Shown: piece after piece, positions 35,108 through 49,142 of the stretch | Position numbering within the stretch: position 1 is the first letter of the stretch | Layout: every line of letters starts with the position of its first letter | Assembly: GCF_954871325.1 (NCBI RefSeq) | Contig: NC_088776.1 | Coordinates: 4,409,985-4,473,984 of the forward strand | Length of the DNA: 64,000 nucleotides | Source: Gordionus sp. m RMFG-2023 | Taxonomy: Eukaryota > Nematomorpha > Gordioida > Chordodea > Parachordodidae | Direction: 5' to 3' | Program-made: the position numbers and the translations under genes | The notes under the pieces: model-generated | The model's database searches: none | What the model saw: the letters and a program-made list of their open reading frames with translations, nothing else | Told to the model about the DNA's origin: nothing

Positions 35108-35528
35108 ATAAATTCTTTTTTTCAACCATGTCATAAAATCATTTTATCTACTTTTTTCAAAAAAAAAATAACCGAATGAACAATCCCAGACTTCTAGAAA
35201 GACTTCGACCCTAAGAGATTCTAAACTGTTTGCTAGATTAAGGGATCACGATATTGAGAAGAAGATGATTGTCATAATGGGTCGAATTTATCGTATTTTT
35301 ATTTCCCGTTTCCGTATTTTTAATGTCCCGAAATTTTTACATCGGAGAATGGAAGGATCACGATATCAATATAGCATTCGCCATTTGTACCTCATGGAAT
35401 ACTTGTACATTTCTCTGACCTTTTACCTCAACTCGATATTTAATCCAAGTTATAGGCGAAGGTTTATTCAACGAAATCCGATGATTTTATTGACTTGTGA
35501 AGGAAAAAAAAAGATAAATTGATTGTAT

Positions 35529-35707
35529 TAGTGTTGTTGTTAAACGGCTCGCACTCAAAAAAAAATAATAAAATGCAATCCTCAACATTTAGTTAATAGT
35601 TTTTAAACCTTTTTGCCATCTGTGAGCTAATTTTCTAGGTTTGCGTAATATTTTTTGGCTAAAATATTTGGTTTAGCATTACAAAATAGAATCGTTTAAC
35701 AATAATA
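35529..35707. mobile_element. MITE of the TAGTGTTGTTAAACGG family, copy C
   Basis: Begins seven bases after the end of receptor copy 2 with TAGTGTTGTTAAACGGCTCG and ends ATCGTTTAACAATAATA. Flanks GATTGTAT and GATTATAG may be a decayed 8-bp target duplication. The interior is diverged. Confidence 0.7.
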
Positions 35708-36217
35708 GATTATAGTATTGAATAAACTATGAATCGTAAAATTGTGACTAAATAAAATATCAAAAAAAAAAAACTCGTCTTGGCATATGCCTACTTATTT
35801 ATTTGAATAAATTCCCAAATTTTACACATTAAATATTAAATATTAATATTTGAAGTAGCTCATTTAATAATATGGCTCTACTTAATTTTTTTAGTCTATA
35901 TTTTAAAAATGGCATGTAGAATTTAATATGTATAAATTCATAATAAAAATCTTATTATAATCGATTTAAAATATCGTGGGCAACTATTTTTTAGGGTTGG
36001 GTTCCCATAAATGATTTTTAATGAATATATTGATTAATTTATTATATACGTAAATATATAGCATAAGAATAATTGACATTATAAAATCTTGATAATTTTA
36101 TGGCTTTTATAACTTAAAACACGATATCGTTTAAGGAGGTGTTTATTTTATTTTTATTTTAAAATAAAATAAAATAAAATAAATAATTAAAGTGGAATAG
36201 AAATTAGTTGATGGAAA

Positions 36218-39200
36218 ATGATCTTAGTCACCCTGTCACATTTTACGCGTTATAAAATTATCGTAAATCTCACTCTTGGACATCCGCCTTCAACTATCGA
36301 GAATTATTCCGAAAATTTCTTATGCATCCCGTGGTCTGTAGTACACAATGACAAGAAATGGCTGTTCATGTTTTTCATTGCAATTGCTCCCATTGTGTGG
36401 GTGCTAGGACTGGCTGGAAATTCTTTGGGCCTGAAAATGGCTCTCAAGGAAAAATATTCTCCAAACGTTCTACTGACCCAAGCCCTGTATTTGGTGAACA
36501 TACTAAATTGTCTGGTTATGCTCATGTATCCGATTTTAGATTTGATAGGGGAGCTCAAATTTGCAAAATTTTGGATGAAAATCTACTGGAATAAGTATAT
36601 GGCGGATTATCATTTTCCCATGGCCAAATCATTGGTCAGTTTTTCTTTCGGTATTTACGTGATACTAGCTCTCTCTCAATTGATAGGCACAGCGTTCCCG
36701 TTTAAATACAAAAATTGGTTTCGAAATAAGAATATCATGTACATGCTAGTGTTCAATCTCGTGTACGTAGTTGTGTGGTGCATTCCTATTAAATGGTGGT
36801 TTGTCATAGAGGCAAGGATCAATGTGTGTGGATTGGATCCATTTTTTATCGTCTATTATTATAAATTCAAGTAATAATATACATTTGTATATTTCTATCG
36901 AAAGGTAAATGGCATTATATTATATTCTAGTAAATAATAACATTCGCGACATTATGGAGGAGCAAATGGGGAGTGATTAGCACTAGAGAACTGCAAAGTA
37001 ATTTTTTCGCAACCCGAGCCCGAGCCGAGCCCGAATTTAAAATTTTTTTTTGTCCGAGCCCGACCCGAGCCCGAGCACACATTTTTTGATCCAACCCGAC
37101 CCGACCCGAGCCCGACCCGAATAAAATTTTGCAATTTAAGTTTTAATATTATAATAACCAAAAAAAAATTTATGTGTATTTATTCAGTTCAGCCACCTTA
37201 AATAAAAGTTTATTTGACGGCCATAATCTATTCAAGATATATATTAAGTTGCATTTTTAAAATTTGTAAAAAATATTATAAAACGATTAATATACAAGCG
37301 AATTTAAAAATTATAACGATTATATAATAAGCATCATTTATGCGAATATAGATATGATGTAAAAGTTAATAAATATATAAAAAATATAATGAACATATTA
37401 TATTATATATTGACCTCATCAATATCATTATCAAAATTATCACAAAGTGAATAATTATGATATATAAATAAAGAGGCGTCCAGTTTATCTGGCTTTAAAC
37501 GAGTCCTTCTCTCCTCAAAGGCCCTACCAGCAGCTGAAAACGCCCTTTCACTGCTAGCCGACGAAGCAGGGATAGCCAGGAATTTAAGAGCTAAAATACT
37601 TAAATTTGGAAACTCATAATGGTTTGTTTTCCACCATTTTAAAATATTATCGTCATCAACACATAATTTCGGATCTAGATATTTTTTTAGCTCGTCAACT
37701 TCGGCGCTAGCATCAGAATACGCATTGTCAGCCTCCCATAGAGAGAAGTCCATTTTAATAATTTTACATATTTGATGATTAATATTTTTTTTGATATATG
37801 ATATTTTTTTATAAAATTTATGTAATTATCATTATTCAACATTGATTTAATAAAATTTGAATTTTATTTAGTGATAATAAAATAATTAAAGGAAGTACTG
37901 AAAAAGAAAATTTTATTTCAGTAATTTTAGGAAAATTTGTCTAACTTTTTTTTGGAAGTAAATATTAATCTAAGATTTTGTATTTATTATCTCCAATATT
38001 TTTTAAATATATACTCAAAATTTTAGATCTCAATTTTTAATATGTTTTGAGATATATCTAATCAAAATTTGGGGTAAAATAGACCCCACCTTTGTAGTTA
38101 AGGGAGTTTTTTCTACCTTTGTAGTGAAGGGTTAAAACAAATGTTAAAAAAGACAATGTATAGGCTTGTTAAATAATAAATAAAACTTACATAAAATATG
38201 TCTTATCTTGTAATTTACGAGAAACACAATTTAGTAATAAAATAGTTTGGTATACGGTTGTTAGGTTTATAAAATAATAATTAATAATGACATGACATGT
38301 TAATATGATTGACATTTTAATCCTAAAATGTGATAAATATTAAATAATATGATTTTATAATTAATATTATAAATTATACTAACTATTTAAGATATTAATA
38401 TTATTATATATATTTTCGGGTCGGGTCGGGTCGGGTTTTCGGGTCGGACAGCTTTTACAACCCGACCCGAGCCCGAACCCGAGAAATTTTTTTTTGATGT
38501 CCGAACCCGACCCGAGCCCGAGGCTCGGGCCGGGTCGGGTCGGGTCGGGTCGGGTCGGGCTACGGACAGCCCGTGCAGTTCTCTAATTAGCACATACTAA
38601 AAAAAATTTTATCATTCGAGCAACCCCATTTCTCCTAAGTTTATTTTAGTAAGATTGAGATATATTTATTTCTAAAAAATTTTTTAGCACCAAACCAAAA
38701 TGTCTAAGTTAATCTCTTTTTGAAATATTATTTTACCCTATAAATAATTTAAAATAATATGTAAACTGCTGATTCCTCCAATAATTCGTTAAATAAATTA
38801 TTAATAAAAAAATATTTTTCTAGGCACAAGTGTTAGGTGGGATTATTCAAATCCTTTTTTAATCATTCAATATAATACGGTGATAAAATGACGTAAATAC
38901 TTCTAGTGAGGTCCAAAGAAACTCCAATTTCAAATGACTATATTTCTATTTCTATTTATTATTTTTTATATATGAAGTAGAACTAATTTTAAACATTTAT
39001 AAAAATAATTATGCTTAGATAAAAAATGTCGAAGATAATTATGACTTGTGCTTAAACTTTCTTTAAAAAAAGGTTAAAAAATAATATTAAGTGTTCAAAT
39101 TTATTTGAATATTAAAACTAAGACGATTCATAAAATTAGTATTTATTTTGCGAATTTACTTTAGTGGTGTTTCACAAAACCCCAGCTCAGTCAAGGAAAT

Positions 39201-40320
39201 GCTTATATCTTAAAAACTACTCACAGTCAAAATATATAAAATTCGGAATATATATTCCAAAATATATTATTTATTTAAATATTCTATACCATCGTAATTA
39301 AATGTTTTTATGTAATATGATCTAATATGCCTGGGGGTCCTATAAACCTTATTAGAGTATTGAAGTTTTTATAATATTTTAAAACATACTTTAAAATAAA
39401 TAAATATATCATTAAAAGTCACATATCGAAGAAGCAAATATTATCTTGGACAATTTACGAAGTAAGTCGAGAAATTTTTACCAAATTTATACCCGTCCTA
39501 ACCATATTCCTTGTCAAATTTTGGACGAATAAAAAAAATAAATCTATGCTAGCTCAAAGGATAAATCGCTCTTCAATCTCAAACTTGAATCAATTGCCAT
39601 CTTCCAGCAAATTTCCATTTTTCTGTAGGAAATCAAGAGTCAGCGATATATCCATACGTCCTGATAAGAATATAGTAAAACGATAACTTTAATATTATGT
39701 AATTTACGATTCTCATAGTTAATTAACATATAATATTTAAATATTATAAACATATATTTTAGCAATGTTTTTAAGTATAGCGACAATTTCTGCAAGTAAC
39801 TCGAAACCAGTTTAGGGTTTTAGGGTTCGTACTTAAAATAAAATTTGGGTCTAGCATTGACTAAATTTTTATTTTTTTAAATCTTGACAGAATTGGTAAT
39901 CAAAAATATTAAAATTAAAATAGAAGGAAGGCTAAGTCTTATATCTTATATATATTTTTTAAATAACAGGACAGAAGGGGATTCGAATCTTCTAAAATGG
40001 CATCTACCGTACAAGATCCCAAACTATACGCCAGATTAAAGGATTACAAAGCTGAGAAAAGGATGATTGCCATAATGGGAGTCGAATTTATCGTGTTCCT
40101 ATTCCCCGTCTCCGTTTTTCTTATTTTCCGCAATTTTTTTATCGGTAAATTGATGGATCATGATATAGATATAGCTTTTGCCATCTGTACCATTTTGGAA
40201 TATTTGTACATTTCTCTCACCTTTTACCTCAATTTGATATTCAATCCAAGTTACAGGAGAAGGTTTATCAATGAAACCCACCGAGTATTTAGATGCATAG
40301 AGAAAAAAGAGGCAAACTGA
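36218..40320 (+). CDS. Seven-transmembrane receptor, copy 3, three exons (419 aa)
   Basis: Exons 36218-36870, 39419-39674 and 39970-40320 have matching phases (2, 0) and no stop or frameshift before TGA at 40318. The architecture matches copy 1: an N-terminal conserved cysteine (NFLCIPWSV), helix 1 LGLAGNSLGLKMAL, helix 3 end LALSQLIGTAFPFKYK (Gln in place of the DRY Arg), helix 4 with VVWCIP, loop 2 INVCGLDP, helix 5 KFIPVLTIFLVKFW, helix 6 VEFIVFLFPVSVFLIFR, helix 7 LEYLYISLTFYLN and FNPSYRRRF. Intron 1 is 2548 nt because hAT family 1 copy 2 (36984-38585) lies in it; removing the element leaves about 940 nt. The gene appears still splice-competent, but that is inference. Confidence 0.75.
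36984..38585 (-). mobile_element. hAT transposon family 1, copy 2 (inside receptor intron)
   Basis: Inverted relative to copy 1 at 7089-8901 and nearly identical along its length. Termini are TAGAGAACTGCA and TGCAGTTCTCTA; the 8-bp target duplication ATTAGCAC is exact at 36976-36983 and 38586-38593. The pentamer array is short. It lacks about 80 bp present in copy 1, and the hATC frame here starts with an ATG. High identity and exact duplications show that both insertions are recent. Confidence 0.95.
37403..37753 (-). pseudogene. hAT C-terminal dimerisation domain in copy 2
   Basis: A 116-codon open frame starting MDFSLWEADNAYSDASAEVD, with ILKWWKTNHYEFP, SSASSERAFSAAGR and RRTRLKPDKL. No catalytic core. 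As an ATG-initiated open frame conserved in two copies it could encode a short dimerisation-only protein, but relic status is the default. Confidence 0.8.
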
Positions 40321-40482
40321 TTACATTAAATAAATTATAAATAAGAATTCGTTTAATATATGCCAAACGAGTTAATAATGGTTTATTCTACTTTATATTT
40401 TAAACAAACCTATATTCTCTATCTCATCTTACAATATTAATTATTTTTTTAAATTGAAATTTAATCTTTCCTTACAAATCTG

Positions 40483-40520
40483 TTAGTTAGGGTTAGCGTT
40501 AGGGTAGGGTTAGGATTAGG
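40483..40520 (+). repeat. Telomere-like TTAGGG-rich tract
   Basis: Contains TTAGTTAGGGTTAGCGTTAG then GGTAGGGTTAGGATTAGG, degenerate TTAGGG units, shortly after receptor copy 3. TTAGGG is the ancestral animal telomere unit. The tract is short and could also be chance or microsatellite. Confidence 0.45.
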
Positions 40521-40754
40521 TATTCATGTTTCTCAAAATATTTATTATTATATTAAATTTTAAAAGATTTTATTTTAGTTAATAAAAAATAATGTATTTT
40601 AATCAAAAAAAAAATGTCAGATCTGAAAACAAAAATTATCGTAATCGTTATTGAAGAGCGACACAATTTAATTATACTTTTTTCGAAATTAAAACTTAAC
40701 TGCCGCTATAGTCTCAATTTCGTAAAAGTCACTTATTCATTTTAAAGTATTTAG

Positions 40755-40923
40755 TAGAGAACCTGCAGGCCCGTCAAATTTTTTTAAATATTGCCGAGGT
40801 GGGACTAAAAAAATTTATTTTATAAAAAATAAACTAGGTCGGGTCAAGCTTTAAAATTTAAAACCCAATTTTTTGAAAAAAAATCAGGACCGGACCTTTA
40901 AATCGTACATCTGCAGGTCTCTG
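40755..40923. mobile_element. Short hAT MITE (169 bp)
   Basis: Ends TAGAGAACCTGCAGGCCCG and CTGCAGGTCTCTG form an imperfect inverted repeat related to families 1 and 2. It is flanked by GTATTTAG (40747-40754) and GTATATAG (40924-40931), an 8-bp target duplication with one mismatch. No coding capacity. Confidence 0.8.
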
Positions 40924-40931
40924 GTATATAG

Positions 40932-42108
40932 TGCAATTAGGGTATGTCCAAATTGAAAGAAAAATCAAAAGCCCTATATGTCCAATGAACATATAATTTT
41001 AAAATACTCTCTTCTCTTCTCTTCTCTTCTCTTCTCTTTCTCTTCTCTTCTCTTCTCTTCTTTCTTTTATATACATATATTAAATTCAAATATTATTAAT
41101 CGTAAATGAATCTTAATAAATAAAAAGGAAAAAACAATTATATTTAAATCCTTTAATTTTGATAATGTGGTATAATGGAAATCTTAAAAATCATTAAAAT
41201 TTTCAATATCAATCAATTAGTGGATTATTATTTCAAGGACGAATTTATATTTAATTTTTTGGATTGAATTTTTTTTTTATTATAATCTCAAATGACTTGT
41301 GTTTTTTTTAAGGTACTGATAATTGTTATTTATTAAATTTTATTTTGAAAAAAATATCCATTAACTTAATATTAAAAATAAAATTATAGATTAAACATTG
41401 TTCAGCCGATATGAGAAAGACAGAAAGACTCTAGGATTTCTTTCAGAAGAAGAAACTTATAGAACATGCCATGATTTACATCCTCTGTTTCATAAATTAA
41501 TCTTCGCAGGTACTTCAGGCATTTCTGGGTGCGCCGTGAGTATAATTCATTTAAAGTATGATAGAAAATTCCCAAAGGTTGTTGGTATATAGTGGAAATG
41601 ATTAAAATATAAATGTATTATTAGCCAATTTTCAAGTATATTTGGCCCAATTTAATACCTTTATATTAGCTCCAGTATGTATGAAGTTTTGCTAATTAAG
41701 AGGAGAGGAGGGTAGCTAATGACTAATATGAATAATAAATATACATTATAGTATAGTAAATCATTAATGAATTCTATTAAATAAGTAAAATAGGGATGGA
41801 GCTCAGAATTATTGGTCATATATTCATAAAGTATCACAAACCATGGACTCAAATTTTTTGTTCTGCTTCCTTCCGTTCCCTTTATAAATTTATATTTATT
41901 TTTTGGTCGCCATTTTAGTTATCCGTATTCATGTTAACTTTTCAATTTTCTTCATATACAAAATATTTTCTAAAAGCTCAAATTTTTTTTTGGAAAGCCC
42001 AAATAATTTATGGATCATGTTCTAGAGCGAGCGAAATGAAGTATATTTGGTCCATGGAATATGACATTGGTTGGTCCGGTTATGTCCCTAATTGAATGTT
42101 CCATGTTC
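40932..42108. other. Spacer with CTTCT microsatellite and one unassigned frame
   Basis: A (TCTTC)n tract occupies about 41006-41068. An ATG-less frame of 64 codons at 41398-41592 (+) reads FSRYEKDRKTLGFLSEEETY and contains a possible donor after a LIFAG block. I do not recognise it, and it lacks support from a second exon. Confidence 0.35.
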
Positions 42109-42774
42109 TTTGAGCCCTGCACGGGCTGTCCAAAATCCTTCCATCAAGGATTTTTTCTTGGGTTTGGGTCGGAAAGAGGCCCTAAAGCCAGACTTGAAAG
42201 ATTAGAAATATCTTCAATAATTTTGTTTCATCGAAATGTCAAGAATCACATGTCATTTTTCATCTAACATATTTCGTTTATTAATCATGATTCCTATTTC
42301 CCACATATTTTCCCGCGATTCTGATTTGTATTGTGACTAGTTAAAACTCCATTACGTACACACATCCCATTCTATCAGGCTATATAAAATATATATTATA
42401 TTTTGCCAAGATAAAATCTAGAATATTAATCTGTTATAACAGAGATATTTTTCATTGGATAATTTATGTCTCTATCTATGATCTATAAGAATCAAATAGT
42501 CTCAGACATTCATATCTATAAATCTATTTATAGAATCCAAATTCATAGATAAATTTTGAAAAAATTTAGACCTCAAGAATATGAGACCAAAGAAAATGCA
42601 AATGGAAAATCTGAAGTATGAAACAAATTCCTACTTAACTTCATAAAAAAGAATGAAAAAATATTTGTCGGACTCGGGCCGTGCTGAAATAAATAATTTG
42701 TGCTTGGCGGGTTCGGACGTAAAAAATATTTTAATTTAGGCCAGGGTCGCGAAAAAATTATTTTGCAGTAACTA
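42109..42774. mobile_element. Decayed hAT family 1 copy
   Basis: The left part CCCTGCACGGGCTGTCC matches the family 1 left end (CTGCACGGGCTGTCCG). The right part has GGACTCGGGCCGTG, GGGTTCGGACGTAAAAAA and GCGAAAAAATTATTTTGCAG, matching the family 1 right end. The interior is AT-rich and noncoding. Terminal repeats are degraded and no target duplication is clear, so this is an old copy. Confidence 0.7.
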
Positions 42775-43519
42775 ACTGTAACATAGGATAATTACATTTA
42801 ATGCTTATTTCTCATAAATGATCATATTATTAGTTACCATATTCTCTCTTAAATAAGCTTTCAATATTATACCTTAAATGTTTTTATAAATTTGAATCAT
42901 TAATTGAGGATCGAGTTTAAATATAAATAATCTGATTTTCTACCATACAGAACATTGATTTATATCTTAATTTTTTTTTTTAATAAATCGATATTATATA
43001 TATTATAACAGTGGTTCAAATATTTATGATTGAAATTTTACAGTGTGGTCACATGCTGGAATAAATTTTTTGTTAAATAAAATTTTTAAAATAAAAATCG
43101 CTATTAGTAAATGATATAAAATTGAGAGATTTCAAACGAATTGGATTTCCTATGCCTATACGATATATAATATCAGTTTTAATATCATATCATACACATT
43201 GCTAATTTAGTAGATAAATATAGATTTAATTAATAATAATTAAATGAATATCATTTTTTATTTGAATACACACTATTTTTTAAAAAAAATATAATAATTT
43301 AAGTTTAACCACACATTGATACATGTATAGAAATAGAGTTTGGTCAGCAATTTCGATAGATATCCTTTGCAGTTATTATAAAGACAATTATAATTTTAAT
43401 TATAACAATAAGAATAATGGAATAATAACAGCCCAAGATTTGGCGAAACCATAAAAATTAAAGCCATTTGCAAACAAAGTAATATGTAATAATTGTGGAA
43501 ATATAGATCAGCGAGACTG

Positions 43520-43585
43520 GGAAGGCCGAATGGCTTAGACGAAAATGTCTAGAGGCTGTTTCAGACGGAGACACTACTAAGGATT
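43520..43585 (+). other. tRNA-Ser/Leu-like segment, possible SINE head
   Basis: GGCCGAATGGCTTAGACG resembles the D-arm and A box of type II tRNAs (GGCCGAGTGGTTAAGGCG in tRNA-Ser), and GTTTCAGACGG downstream loosely resembles a B box. A full cloverleaf and acceptor stem cannot be formed convincingly, so a functional tRNA is unlikely. A tRNA-derived SINE or decayed tRNA is possible. Confidence 0.3.
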
Positions 43586-43983
43586 GGACACCCCAAATTT
43601 TTTTATAGAACTGATAGCTTGGCAAATATATATATAACATTCCTTAATTTGGCAAAATTTATGTAAAAAGTAAAGTAAATTATGGTGATAATGGGAGAGA
43701 GAGAAAGTATCGACAATTATCATGACAAAATTTATAGAATCACTCTCTTTTGTCATCGATACCTTAGTTCTAAATTTACCATTCGAGTTAATAGCTATTG
43801 CAATATGCAATTTCAATAAATACAATCTGTACTATAACATACTCTCCAACCTTTGTCTATTAAATTAGAACTGAAGTTAGTCTTTTTATTATCAACATTC
43901 AACAGCCGGCGTTGATCATTATTTTTGAACTCCAGCTAATCGTTCAATCAATTCATAAAAGAGTAAACGATCAAATTCGTATC

Positions 43984-44008
43984 AAAGGTGGGCTCTCAGC
44001 CCACCTTT
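43984..44008. other. Perfect 11-bp hairpin with 3-nt loop
   Basis: AAAGGTGGGCT, loop CTC, then AGCCCACCTTT, followed by a pyrimidine run TCTTCTTT. It is strikingly GC-rich for the surroundings and directly precedes the LINE fragment. Confidence 0.6.
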
Positions 44009-44058
44009 CTTCTTTACAGTAATAGATATATTATCACATTCTATAACTCAAACAGTAG

Positions 44059-44330
44059 CTTGGAATATGATATTTGCAGATGATATTGTGATACTTGCCG
44101 AATCCAAGGATGAAATGAAAGAAAGATTAGTGAGTTGTATAAGGTAGTGCCCATTAAGACTAAGATAAGGTTGAGAGTTTGGAAGTGATGGGCAAACGTA
44201 AAAGAGGAAGGCCATGACTTCAATGGAGCAATAAAGTTAGAGCCAATATGAAGAATTATAAATTAGATAAAAGAGATAGTATGAATAACATAAAGTGGAG
44301 AGAGATATTGAAGGAGCTTACCACCTGAAA
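44059..44330 (+). pseudogene. LINE reverse transcriptase fragment
   Basis: One frame reads WNMIFADDIVILAESKDEMK then ERLVSCIR and a stop; FADDIVIL is the RT catalytic block of non-LTR retrotransposons. About 90 bp later EVMGKRKRGRP, a stop, then LQWSNKVRANMKN and NNIKWREILKE match the region after RT in such elements (GKRKRGRPxLRW...WR). There are at least two stops and a deletion between the blocks, and no other part of the LINE nearby. A 5'-truncated, decayed insertion. Confidence 0.8.
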
Positions 44331-44481
44331 AGGTTAAAGCTAAAGAGCAAAAAAAAATTTTTAATTTTAGTTTTTTTATTATATATAACTATAATATAAT
44401 TTTTAAAAAAATACTCATTCCATAAAAATGGAAATAAACTATAAAAAAATCAATAAATATATATATTTTCAAAGACCCCTG

Positions 44482-44625
44482 GAGAGGTAATATTTGCACG
44501 GCCCTGCCTAAAAACTTTTGGCCCAGTGTATTTTTATTTTATTTATTTTTAATTTTTAGAGCTCATAATCACGATTTAAAATATTTAATTTTTAAATGTA
44601 CAGCTCGGCCCATGCAGAGCACTGA
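44482..44625. mobile_element. Short hAT-like relic
   Basis: Left GAGAGGTAATATTTGCACGG and right CTCGGCCCATGCAGAGCACT resemble degraded family 1/2 termini around an AT-rich middle. No target duplication seen. Confidence 0.45.
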
Positions 44626-45110
44626 TATATATTTTGGTATTAATTCAAAACAAAAATATATTACTGTTTATTAGACATATAAAGGAAATACTTTTAGCGT
44701 TATCCAAGAAATTAATCTGGAAATTCTGTAAATTAAACGACAATATAAAAATTTACTATCGCGCAATAATATGAGGGGTTATAATTATTATTAATTTTAA
44801 TATAGCAAATAAAAAATTGAGATTTCAAAATTAATAGCCAAATCTCTAATATGAATTTTTAAAAAATATTTAGCGTATGTGACAACCTTTTAAGGCAAAA
44901 TTAACTCTAATAAATTACAATATTTTAAGAGAAATAAAAATTATTATGTTATGTATATTGAGAAATTGTACAAAAGGACTTATTTTATTTTAAAATTAAA
45001 ATATGAGATTTATATAATAACTCTAAATTTATTTATAACACATTTTATTACAAGTGACGAGTTTGTATTAAAGTAATATTTATTTAATCAAAATTTGTTC
45101 ATGTGGTTAA

Positions 45111-47545
<2,435 letters not shown>

Positions 47546-48199
47546 GGAAGATTAATAATTCGGTAAATATGACGCTTTCACTGAAGCCATTTTTCTTTCC
47601 TGCAAAAATATTACATAAAATGAAATAAATATATTTTTTTTTTCTCTAAAAAAATAAAAATATTATCTTACAATTCTGTTTTATAATGTAAAATTTTAAT
47701 TTGTTATCTTTTATAAACATATTTAATGTATAAAATATATTAATTTTTTAATAAATATATATTTATTAATACCACAACAATAGAATCCACATCATATTAT
47801 CAACAACGGTCCGAAGGTCATTTACTAATAATATAGTTTATTATTTTGTTAATATAAAATTTCGTATAAGAATGTTAAAAAATAAATATGAAAATATATT
47901 TATTAAAAGTATCGTCGACAAAATTCTGGAAAAAGGTATACTTAATCTAATTATTATATGATGAGATATAATTACTTAGAAATAATGTAATTTAATTAGC
48001 AATCTTTCTACATATATAATACATATATAAATTGAAATTTTTTTTTGCCGAATTCCCCATTTTTGGCAAAAATATTAATTCTCTTTATTAGAAAATGAAA
48101 TGAAAAAGAATATTTTTTTAAATTTTGTTTTATTTATATTTAGAATTTAAAGATTCGTCAAATCTAGAAGTTGTAAAATCCGTTTTCCTAATAATTCAA

Positions 48200-48244
<45 letters not shown>

Positions 48245-49052
48245 CAGTAAGTTGGATTGAATCCGGCCATGATAATAAATAAAAATGATAAAGACCAAGC
48301 TGATGTCTAAAATTATATAAAAAAATTATTTGAAGCGGGCAGTGAATTTTATTTTAAAACTTATCAACATCAATTTATTAAATATATAATTAAATATAAG
48401 TTATTATAAAAAAATATTAGATGCGAGAAAAGGCTAATATGACATAATCAAAAGCACCAATGAGATTAATTTAGATTAAAATATAAAACAAAGCTTTAAT
48501 TTATAATTAGAATGTATGATAAGATTTAAGATTAGTAAATAGATTAATTTTTTCTTAGATTTCGTTTATCTGAACCCCGAGTCTGAAATGGGTCTTGAGG
48601 CCTGGTCGTAAATTTTACGACGAAGCATATTAACAACACTAAGTGAGACGAAAATCGTAATTAAAAATTAAAAGAATTATGTGCATCTTAATTTTGATAC
48701 CATAATTGTCGTTGTTAATCTATTTGTTTTTATAAATAGTTTATTGCAGATTTTGATGGTGAAGTCATAAATATTAGAACATTATCTAATATATATCCTA
48801 AAAACATATGTAGGAGGAGTAAAGGGGCTGGAAATAGATTTATAAAAGATAAAGAGAATTTATATTTTTTTATATCCACACTCCCCATGTAAATTAAACT
48901 ATTATATTCAATTATTGATGGATTTTCAAATTATAAAAAAATAATTTTTAACTTATAATGTATATTTAATGAATAAAATAAATGAATTATAATCAAATAT
49001 TTATATGTATAAATATAATTAAATAAGTATATAATCTAAGCTTTTCTATATA

Positions 49053-49142
49053 AAATCACATGATTTAAAAAACAATAATCATTTCTTCTCAAAAAAATCT
49101 TGAAAAACGTCCATCTGTCAATTACAAATCGACAGATACAAC
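49053..49142 (+). repeat. Dispersed repeat, member 1 of a pair
   Basis: Shares AATCACATGATTTAAAAAAC, AATAATCATTTCTTC and CTGTCAATTACAAAT with 52188-52277 over about 90 bp. No terminal structure seen. Confidence 0.75.

Larger units (their letters stand above)
33585..35522 (+). pseudogene. Seven-transmembrane receptor, copy 2, pseudogene
   Basis: Closest to copy 3. Exon 1 (33585-34210) is interrupted by TAG at 33765-33767, replacing the TTG codon of the helix 1 SLGLK motif, and by TAA at 34143-34145 after helix 4. The middle exon carrying helix 5 is missing. In its place the intron region holds a MITE (34763-34939) and an hAT scrap (34985-35107). The last exon (about 35180-35522) has a 2-nt deletion where intact copies read MGVEF, which shifts helix 6. 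The helix 7 block LMEYLYISLTFYLN and FNPSYRRRF remain readable in the shifted frame. Helix 3 ends SQMIGTAFPFKYK, so the Gln replacement predates the decay. Confidence 0.85.

Noticed and set aside
43458-43825. Minus-strand frames of 60-82 codons around the tRNA-like segment
   Set aside because: No domain or splice support; the structured tRNA-like plus strand explains the unusual composition better.
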